DNA from: Pseudomonadota bacterium
Lineage (GTDB): Bacteria; Pseudomonadota; Gammaproteobacteria; Acidiferrobacterales; Acidiferrobacteraceae
NCBI GenBank assembly: GCA_021797365.1
Contig: JAJZZU010000028.1
Location: 1 to 13,972, forward strand
Length of the DNA stretch: 13,972 bases
Direction of reading: 5' to 3'
Shown: piece after piece, positions 1-6,700 of the stretch
Layout of the letters: every line of letters begins with the position of its first letter
Numbering within the stretch: position 1 is the stretch's first letter
The notes under the pieces: generated by a model
Databases searched by the model: none
Seen by the model: the letters and a program-made list of their open reading frames with translations, nothing else
Told to the model about the DNA's origin: nothing
Made by a program: the position numbers and the translations under genes

Positions 1-1240
1 TCCTGCCGACCATGAGGCCGGCAATGAACACCGCGAACAGCCCATACATGAGGAAATTGAGCACCCCGACACCCTTGCCGCCGAATACGCAGTTCAACAT
101 CATCTGCACGAGCGAGACCATGCCGCCCAGAGGGGTGTAGCTGTCGAGCATGGAGTTCACGGTCCCGGTCGTAAACGCGGTACTGACGGTGTCGAAGATC
201 GCGCTTTGGGTGATGCCAAAGCGTACTTCCTTGCCGACCATGTTACCGCCCATCTGGCCACCACCGGCGTGTTGCATGAGGCCGGCGTGGGCCAGAAGAG
301 GCGTGCCGCGCTGCTCGGCGATCACGGCAACAAATACCGCCACCACCAACATGGACGCCATGACGCTGTACATGACGCGCGCGAGCTTCGGGTTGCCGAC
401 CATGCGTCCGAAGGTGATGACGAGCGCCATCGGCGTCACCATCATGAGCAGGGTCTCGATGATATTCGACAGGGGCGTCGGATTCTCGAAGGGGTGCGCC
501 GAATTGGCGTTGAAGAACCCGCCGCCGTTGGTGCCGAGGTGCTTTATGACCTCGAGATCGGCCACAGGCCCCATCGGGATGTGCTGCGTGCCCCCCTGGA
601 TGAGGTGCGCCGTGACCATACCGGTAAGCGTCTCCGGTGACCCCGTCCATACCAGGATCGGGGTGATGAAAAGGCAAGGCAGAAGGAAGACGCGCGTCAG
701 CACGCGCACGAAATCACGGTAGAAGTTGCCGAGGTTGCGACCCTTGTCGCGGGCCGGCCCGAGCGCCCGGAAGAATGCGATGGCCACCACGAAGCCCGTG
801 GCCGCCGAGGTAAACATCGGGAAAGTGATGGCCGCCATCTGGCTGAAGAGCGACAGCGTCGACTCCCCGCCATAGTTCTGCCAGTTGGTGTTGGTGATGA
901 AACTGGCCGCGGTATTGAAGGCCAGAAACGGATCGACGTCCGGAAAATGCAGGGGGTTCCACGGCAAGTGCCCCTGCCACGACAAGATCCCGTAGATGAG
1001 AAGCCCCATCAGGAGGTTGGTGAGCAGCATGTTGGCCGCGTAGCCCTTCCAATCCATCGGCTGACTCACGGTGTCTCGGCCTATGAGGCGATAGATCAGA
1101 CGATCGACCGGGTCCAGTACCGGGTCGAGCAGGGTCTTTTGGTCCTGAAAGACGCGCGCCAGATAGTGACCGAAGGGCACGCTGATAGCGCCTGCCACCA
1201 GGAGTTCGAGGACGATCTGCCAGAAGGCCGTGGGGCTCAT
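1..1240 (-). CDS. kdpA: KdpA, potassium-binding channel-like subunit of the Kdp K+ ATPase (C-terminal part outside window)
   Basis: KdpA is the inner-membrane subunit of the high-affinity KdpFABC pump; it binds K+ and passes it through a channel-like path, while KdpB hydrolyses ATP. The frame is open for 413 codons from the ATG at 1240 to the left edge. The E. coli protein has about 557 residues, so roughly three quarters is present. Family landmarks visible are the first pore loop (TNTNWQNYGG, residues 116-125), the second pore loop (GTNGGGFFNANS, 236-247), the third (STAFTTGTVNS, 353-363) and the start of the fourth (CVFGGKGVG, 384-392), with hydrophobic helices between them. These loops form the K+ selectivity filter. 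The start lies 3 bp after the kdpF stop; a GAGGG stretch abuts the ATG, so translation is probably coupled to kdpF. No lesion is seen. kdpB and kdpC would be expected beyond the left edge. Confidence 0.97.
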   Translation of the reverse strand, partial: MSPTAFWQIVLELLVAGAISVPFGHYLARVFQDQKTLLDPVLDPVDRLIYRLIGRDTVSQPMDWKGYAANMLLTNLLMGLLIYGILSWQGHLPWNPLHFPDVDPFLAFNTAASFITNTNWQNYGGESTLSLFSQMAAITFPMFTSAATGFVVAIAFFRALGPARDKGRNLGNFYRDFVRVLTRVFLLPCLFITPILVWTGSPETLTGMVTAHLIQGGTQHIPMGPVADLEVIKHLGTNGGGFFNANSAHPFENPTPLSNIIETLLMMVTPMALVITFGRMVGNPKLARVMYSVMASMLVVAVFVAVIAEQRGTPLLAHAGLMQHAGGGQMGGNMVGKEVRFGITQSAIFDTVSTAFTTGTVNSMLDSYTPLGGMVSLVQMMLNCVFGGKGVGVLNFLMYGLFAVFIAGLMVGR

Positions 1241-1243
1241 CCC

Positions 1244-1324
1244 TCAGAACCGTTCCGGATACAGGATCGCATACACCAGATAGGCCGCCACCGCGACGAT
1301 GAGCGCAAGCAGCACATCCATCAT
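1244..1324 (-). CDS. kdpF: KdpF, small stabilising subunit of the Kdp K+ ATPase
   Basis: A 26-residue single-span membrane peptide directly upstream of kdpA. The C-terminal half reads YLVYAILYPERF, the typical KdpF ending (YLVYAL...EAF in E. coli), and the hydrophobic stretch covers residues 4-21. E. coli KdpF has 29 residues and stabilises the KdpABC complex in the inner membrane. The start is the ATG at 1324, with an AAGGGGG ribosome site at 1331-1337 and a 6-nt gap; a second in-frame ATG follows at once. The start codon overlaps the stop of the preceding peptide gene as ATGA. The gene is shorter than usual annotation cut-offs. Identity rests on both position and sequence. Confidence 0.92.
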   Translation of the reverse strand: MMDVLLALIVAVAAYLVYAILYPERF

Positions 1325-1428
1325 CGGTTGCCCCCTTCACGGGCCCGGATGACGGATTCGGAAAACCGCACAAGACCCCAAAGGAGCCCATAGGCGGCCA
1401 CGAACAATCCCCCCATGATCCAAAACAA
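1321..1428 (-). CDS. Small hydrophobic peptide translationally coupled to kdpF
   Basis: A 35-residue open frame starts at a TTG (1428). Upstream is a strong ribosome site, GAGAGGGG at 1436-1443, with a 7-nt gap. An internal ATG at 1416 is the conventional alternative but has no good ribosome site. Residues 2-17 form one hydrophobic span (FWIMGGLFVAAYGLLW), followed by a charged tail ending REGGNR. The stop overlaps the kdpF ATG by the ATGA arrangement, which is strong evidence that the peptide is translated. It would be the first gene of the kdp operon seen here. I do not recognise the family; it could be an accessory subunit or a leader peptide that couples translation of kdpF. The existence of the frame is well supported, its function is not. 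Confidence 0.6.
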   Translation of the reverse strand: MFWIMGGLFVAAYGLLWGLVRFSESVIRAREGGNR

Positions 1429-1950
1429 CGTCGCACCCCTCTCGTTCCCATCCCGAAAACCTGACACGGCCCACGCTCGGGATCAGTGGGACAATGGGCC
1501 CGCATGCCCTTGAGGGACGGTGTTCGGGGCCCGATAAGCGGCAAAATCTACCACGAACCGGCGAACGGTCCTAGAGGCTGACCCTCCAACTCGCGGGACT
1601 TCGCCATTCATGACACCAAGTCCCTGAACGTCGAGCCATCGTCCGCACGCGATAGCATAGGCATCGCCGACCACAGGGCCGGTAGCGCGCACGATCGTGG
1701 CGACCTCCACAAAAACGCTCGGAAACAGTGATCCCCGATGGTCGTGCATCAATATTGCTGGCAATGTGCTCCGCATCCTCGCCGATGGTCTACGCCCCCA
1801 CACGCACACCCATTGACGGACGGCACGGCGGACCAGCGCAGACGCCGCGCCTTCGCGGACCCTCAGAAACCATAGTGCACGCCAATCTTCGGCCGCTGGA
1901 TGATGACGTGGCAATGCTCGACATGGGTGGCGAGGTCCGCGTCTCCCCGT
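1429..1950. other. Stretch without a convincing gene, upstream of kdp
   Basis: About 520 bp between the RHS remnant and the kdp leader peptide. It must hold the kdp promoter if the operon starts here, but I see no clear -35/-10 pair; a weak extended -10 (TGGTAGATT on the minus strand, near 1540) lacks a good -35. The minus-strand frame from the RHS piece stays open as far as 1483, but it shows no family motif. In another frame a 31-codon minus-strand ORF (1863-1958) ends PKIGVHYGF and could be the tail of a lost protein. This is probably decayed sequence plus the kdp control region. Confidence 0.45.
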
Positions 1951-2183
1951 GATCTCATCTAAGGCGTTGGTATGGTAGAAAAAGCTCGCAGCTGGCCGCG
2001 CGCGATCGTGTTCAGGATGGCCTGTAAACGATCGTCTTGGGTCGGCGTCGGTGAACGTCCGGCCATTGGCGGTGATGAGCTCATTGGCGGCATTGTAGTA
2101 GCCGGTGAATGGGCGCCGGCTATTGTGCACCGCCAGGAGATTATTGGCGGCATCGTAGGTATAGCGGGTCCGGCCGAAGAGAT
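1951..2183 (-). pseudogene. RHS-protein fragment with two blocks in swapped order
   Basis: Two pieces of this stretch match the intact rhs gene. Positions 2054-2183 match 4593-4722 (the block reading YTYDAANNLLAVHNS), with scattered mismatches. Positions 1951-2044 match 4985-5078 (the block reading HDDRLQAILNT and TNALDEIT), with more mismatches and a net 4-bp deletion that shifts the frame. In the intact protein the HDDRLQ block comes before the AANNLL block; here it comes after, and only about 10 bp separates them. No start, no core and no complete domain remain, so this is a rearranged relic. It lies 11 bp after the stop of the Sel1-like remnant. Confidence 0.85.
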
Positions 2184-2194
2184 GGCCAACTGCT

Positions 2195-2388
2195 TCAGGG
2201 GAGAACGCGCTCGTCGCTACGCCCCGCCTCCTTACAAACCTTCGCTATATCCCGCATAGTGTGCACCCATAAACGAATGCCCGGTGCAATTTTTCGTGCA
2301 CCGTAACGGCCCTGTAGCCATTGCCATGCAAGGGCACTCCGAGCGACGAGACTGCCATTGGCAGCCGCTTGCTCGTAGTAAGCCAGGG
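2195..2388 (-). pseudogene. C-terminal remnant of a second Sel1-like protein, fused in frame to an RHS piece
   Basis: This open frame continues without interruption from the RHS piece at 2389-2638 and codes for 64 residues ending RSDERVLP and a TGA at 2195-2197. The residues resemble the C-terminus of the intact Sel1-repeat protein next door: YYEQAAANGS against YLERAAIEGN, then a shared A-R/K..LA pattern, a Trp in IRLWVHTMRD against IKGWRMFLHA, and a shared DER just before the stop. It is therefore probably the last quarter of a diverged Sel1 paralogue whose 5' part was replaced by RHS sequence. Alternatively it is a stored alternative C-terminus for the RHS protein, since the junction keeps the RHS reading frame. 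No ribosome site or own start is visible. Confidence 0.75.
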
Positions 2389-2638
2389 CGCCTTGCGGGA
2401 AGTATTGGGCGGTCAATGTTCCGGAGGGCGTGAAGGCCGCACAGATCGTGATCCCGCACCAGAGGGTGTCGGTGGTGACCGGGGCGGCCTGTCCGGCTTG
2501 CGTGATGGTGGCCACCCGTTCGTCGAGACCATTGTAGGCGAAGGTTGTGATCGTCCCGGTGCCGTCGCGGACCGCTACCAGCCGATAGGCTGCGTCCCAG
2601 GTGTAGGTGCGGGCGCCATCGTTTGTGAGCTCGCCATC
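2389..2638 (-). repeat. 250-bp copy of an internal rhs segment (direct repeat, copy 1)
   Basis: By eye, every base matches 4330-4579 in the intact rhs gene at a constant offset of 1941 bp, without gaps. It codes for the segment from DGELTNDG to TAQYFPQG (residues about 1324-1406 of the intact protein). Its 5' end on the minus strand is the base directly after the sel1 TAA (2639-2641), and its 3' end leads in frame into the Sel1-like remnant. Complete identity, beside a second RHS piece that has clearly diverged, points to a recent duplication or to gene conversion. Confidence 0.93.
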
Positions 2639-3664
2639 TTAGTCTTCTAACCTTTCATCCTTGGGATTGTAGCGGGCAATCCTAAACCCTTCCCTAATGG
2701 CATGTAGAAACATCCGCCATCCCTTTATCCTGTTCTTCCACCCAAAGCCACCGGACATAAAAAGGCGCGCCAGATCCCGTTTAGCGAAAACGTTTCCTTC
2801 TATGGCAGCGCGCTCCAGATACTCTTTGCCCTTTTCTAGATCTTTGTCTACGCCCAGTCCATTGATCTGCATTCTGGCTGCCATACGGAGACACCTAACA
2901 TGCTCAAGGGCCGCCCCCCGCTGGAAGCATACATAGGCCATGTCGTAACGATGCTGTTGAAGATAAAAATCCCCACACTTGTAAGCAGCTTCCCTGTCCG
3001 CTCTGCCGCACCCCTTGCTTTCCTCACAAGCTCGGCCGTACCAATACTCGGCCTGACGCAGGTCTACGGATGTACCCAGCCCTTTCCAATAGGTCCATCC
3101 TAACGCCACCATCGCCCGCAAAGAATGTTTCTCCGCCAGAACCTGAAGCTCTTCGCGGACTTCCACACCATTCGTCTTTTGCCGAAGAAGAAGCTCGTGG
3201 ACTTCATTATATTCTGCGCTTTCCCGCTGCCAACCCTTTAGCTTTTCGAGCTGGTCTCCGCAATCCTTATTTCCGCGGGCCGCTCCTTGGGCGAACATCG
3301 CGGAAGCTCCCTCATAGTCCTTCTTTTCGAGATAAAGTCCACCGATATAGAACATGGCTTTTGCCGATCCGTTATCCAGTGCTCGACGGTAGCATGCTTC
3401 GGCTTGGTGGAGATCCTTCGGCACGGACCGTCCTGCCTGATAGATGACCCCCAGGTTGATCATTGCTTCCACGGAACCACGGTCTGCTAGATATCCCAAA
3501 GCAGAGATGCCAGCCTCCTGATCTCGCTCCAAGATCTCCAACACCTCTTTCATTTGCGAATATGGATCCGTTGCCGCTCCATATAAGCCATGACTTTCGC
3601 CATAGTTTTTGTCGGTCTTAGGATTCCCACCCTTTGTTGCAGATTTTTCCTCGTCCTCAACCAT
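2639..3664 (-). CDS. Sel1-repeat (TPR-like) protein, candidate partner or immunity protein of the RHS protein
   Basis: A 341-residue protein made mainly of Sel1-like helical repeats. Units are visible at about 63-98 (EAMINLGVIYQAG, then VPKDLHQAEACYRRAL), 99-131, 180-213 (AMVALGWTYWKGLG), 225-253 and 254-289 (INGLGVDKDLEKGKEYLERAA). Such repeats bind other proteins. There is no signal peptide or membrane span, so a cytosolic location is expected. The ATG at 3664 is 57 bp after the rhs stop on the same strand, with only a weak ribosome site, so co-transcription with rhs is likely. By eye the GC content is near 50%, clearly below the flanking genes, as often seen for transferred cargo genes. 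Sel1-repeat proteins are known as immunity proteins of some antibacterial lipase effectors (the Tle5/PldB type). Applying that role here is inference from position only. Confidence 0.85.
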   Translation of the reverse strand: MVEDEEKSATKGGNPKTDKNYGESHGLYGAATDPYSQMKEVLEILERDQEAGISALGYLADRGSVEAMINLGVIYQAGRSVPKDLHQAEACYRRALDNGSAKAMFYIGGLYLEKKDYEGASAMFAQGAARGNKDCGDQLEKLKGWQRESAEYNEVHELLLRQKTNGVEVREELQVLAEKHSLRAMVALGWTYWKGLGTSVDLRQAEYWYGRACEESKGCGRADREAAYKCGDFYLQQHRYDMAYVCFQRGAALEHVRCLRMAARMQINGLGVDKDLEKGKEYLERAAIEGNVFAKRDLARLFMSGGFGWKNRIKGWRMFLHAIREGFRIARYNPKDERLED

Positions 3665-3721
3665 GGGATATCTCGCGTGTTTTGATATCGGCCAGAGCCT
3701 ATTTGTGTAGTGGCCTTGATG

Positions 3722-6700
3722 TTAAGGCGACTTGCGCGGAAGAATATAGATCACAGGCGGCGGCTGTGGCTCGGCCGGCTCGATCTCGGGCCCCGGATTG
3801 CGATTGGTTACAACACATGCAAGCCTCGTAACAATACAAACTCCTATCGCACAATTTCGCACCCAAGGAGAAAACTGGATATCCCCTTCCGGATCCCCCC
3901 AATTCAGGGGATCATTCCCGACGTAGGGGTAGCGATTGATGGCGAGGTTCAGGCCAACCCAACTCGCCCCGCCCCCCGCCACGGCGCCAGGCGCCATCAG
4001 CCCGGCGCGGATCAGCGCCAGTCCGCTCATCATGCCCACCGGATCCCGCGACAACCACCTCCGGAGCCGCGCATCATAGGCCCGATAGAGCGTGAGATTG
4101 AGGCCTGTGCTGGCATTATAGACCATTCCGGCATAGCCGAAGGTCGGGGTCGGGGCCCCGTGCCTTGGGCGGTGGCGCCCCTCGACGGGTTGATCGGCTC
4201 CCGTGACGATCGCTTGACCGAAGGGGCTGTAATTGTACTGCCGTACTACTGTCCCTTGCGGTGTCAGCGTGGCTGTGACGGAACCTACGGTATTGCGCGT
4301 GTAGAGATACTCTTGGCGGCCGTCGATCTCGCCTTGCGGGAAGTATTGGGCGGTCAATGTTCCGGAGGGCGTGAAGGCCGCACAGATCGTGATCCCGCAC
4401 CAGAGGGTGTCGGTGGTGACCGGGGCGGCCTGTCCGGCTTGCGTGATGGTGGCCACCCGTTCGTCGAGACCATTGTAGGCGAAGGTTGTGATCGTCCCGG
4501 TGCCGTCGCGGACCGCTACCAGCCGATAGGCTGCGTCCCAGGTGTAGGTGCGGGCGCCATCGTTTGTGAGCTCGCCATCGGCGTTGTAGGTCAGCGTCCG
4601 ACCGCTGGCGGCGATAAGCTCATTGGCGGCATTGTAGTAGCCGGTGAATGGGCGCCGGCTGTTGTGCACCGCCAGGAGATTATTGGCGGCATCGTAGGTA
4701 TAGCGGGTCCGGCCGAAGAGATTGCCGGTGGTGCCCACAAGGCGCTGGTCCGCATCATAGGTAAGACTCGCGACACCCAAGAATGCGCCGACGGGGCCTC
4801 CGTAACCGGGACCAGGACCGAGCGACCGGCCCTCGTGTTCTTCCCCCTCTCCCCCGAACAGGGCATCCGTGGGGTGGTCCACCGGGGCAAAGAGACGAAA
4901 GCCCGCGGAGTCGCCCTCATTGCGATCACGGGGGCGTGGCGATCGACCACCGCCGGGGATCACCGGACGGGCCTGTATCCGGGTGATCTCATCTAAGGCG
5001 TTGGTGCGGTAGGAAAAGCTCACGGGCGGCTGACCGCGCGCGACCGTGTTCAGGATGGCCTGTAAACGATCGTCGTGGGTCGGCGACAAATAGCGGTAAC
5101 GGATCGCCACCGGACTTCCCGCGAGGCGCTGGCTTGTGACCAGGGCCGTTTGGCCCAGGTAGCCGTAGGTAAAGGCCCCGAGGGCGTTTGTGTCACCGGT
5201 GAGACGACCCAAGGCGTCATAGCCGAAGGTTTGCGTTTGCCCATTAATGGACTGATGGATGAGATCATCGTTCGCATCGTAGGCGTACCGGATCGTGGCC
5301 TGCGGGAGCGGGGTCTGGACGGTCGTGAGACGCAACGCACCAGGGGCGCCAACGGAGCCATAGGCGTAGTGCGTGGTGCCCGTGCCATCGGTCATCGCAA
5401 TGAGGTGTGGAAAGCTCGCCCCATAGGTGAAGATGACGCCTGGCGTGGGAACCTGCGCATGGAGGTACTGGAGGCTTGCGAGCTTGCCCCCCAGGGTATA
5501 ACCGTAGGCCGTAGTCTGCCCCAATGGATCCGTGACACCCTGGAGGCGCCCGGCGCCCGTCCCATAGGTCCAGGTGGTGACGTGTTGCAGCGGTCCCGTG
5601 CGGCCTATGACCCGCTCCTCGATATCCCGCATCCAGTCCGTGGTATGGCCGTCGGGATCCGTGATCGCGATCACCTTCTCATCGGCGTTGCGCGTCAAGG
5701 TCGTGACCGCCCCGGTGGGATTTGTGATCGAGATGAGGCGGCCATCCGCGTCATAGCCATAGCGTGTGATCTGGTTCAGGCGGTTTTTCACGGCCACGAC
5801 ATTCAGATTTTGATAGGTATAGGTACGCGTCGTACCGTCGGGGTAGGTAATGCCGGTCAGCCGGTTCAGGGCATCGTAGGTGTAGCGCACCGTGGTGCCG
5901 CCGGCATTGGTATAGGAGGCCACCCGCCCCTCGGAGTCGTAGGTGAATCGGGCCTGCGGTTGGCCATTCGCATTGACGATGGTCGAGAGGTAGCCGGACG
6001 CGTCATAGACGTAGCGGGTGGTCTCGCCCAACGGATTGGTCTTGCTCGTCAGCTGGCCGGCGGCATTGTAGGTGTAGGTGGTGGTCTCACCCGCCGCGTT
6101 GGTCGTGGTCAAAGGCTCGTGCTGAGCATTGTAGGTCGCACGCGCCACCACGACCGGGCCTTGCGGGGTCTGCTGACTGACCGTGATCGGATCGATGCCA
6201 TTGGCCGCGTAGGAAATGAAGGTCGTGTGGCCGTCGGGACCCACCCGTTCGATCACATGTCCGGTCGCATTGCGCGCAAGCGTCGTGAGATCGGTCTTTC
6301 CGTCACCCAGCTGCACGCCGATCGCCGAGGGCTTGTCGAGCGTCCCGACCCCGCCCACCCAGAACTGGTTGGGGTAGCTGTACCAAAGCCAGTTCTGCAA
6401 GGGATGCTTGATGCTTTCCAGCACACGGGACGTGAGCCCGACCTGCGAGTGCAGCCAGTGATAGATCGTGGCCTTGGTAAAGTCGCTCGGGGCTTGGGCA
6501 TAAACGTCCGGGTTCCAGACGTAGGTGTCCCGGTCGTTCATGTTGGATGTAAAGAGCGCCATGCCGGCCGGCGGATGGGCATCGTAAAACGGGATGCTGC
6601 TCACCCCCTGGATGTACTCCATCTTCTCGGTATGCCCAAGGGGATCTGTGACTGTGAGCAGGCGCATATCACCGACGATGGCGCTTTGGAAATGAGTGGT

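Noticed and set aside
714..1544. 276-codon open frame on the minus strand
   Set aside because: Overlaps kdpA and kdpF in another frame; the kdp frames have the family motifs.
1483..2130. 215-codon open frame on the minus strand
   Set aside because: Begins inside the RHS relic and runs through unrelated sequence; no ribosome site or motif, so it is taken as chance openness.
3710..4996. 428-codon open frame on the plus strand
   Set aside because: Antisense to the 3' part of rhs; a stretch of it recurs at 2321-2650 only because the DNA itself is duplicated there.
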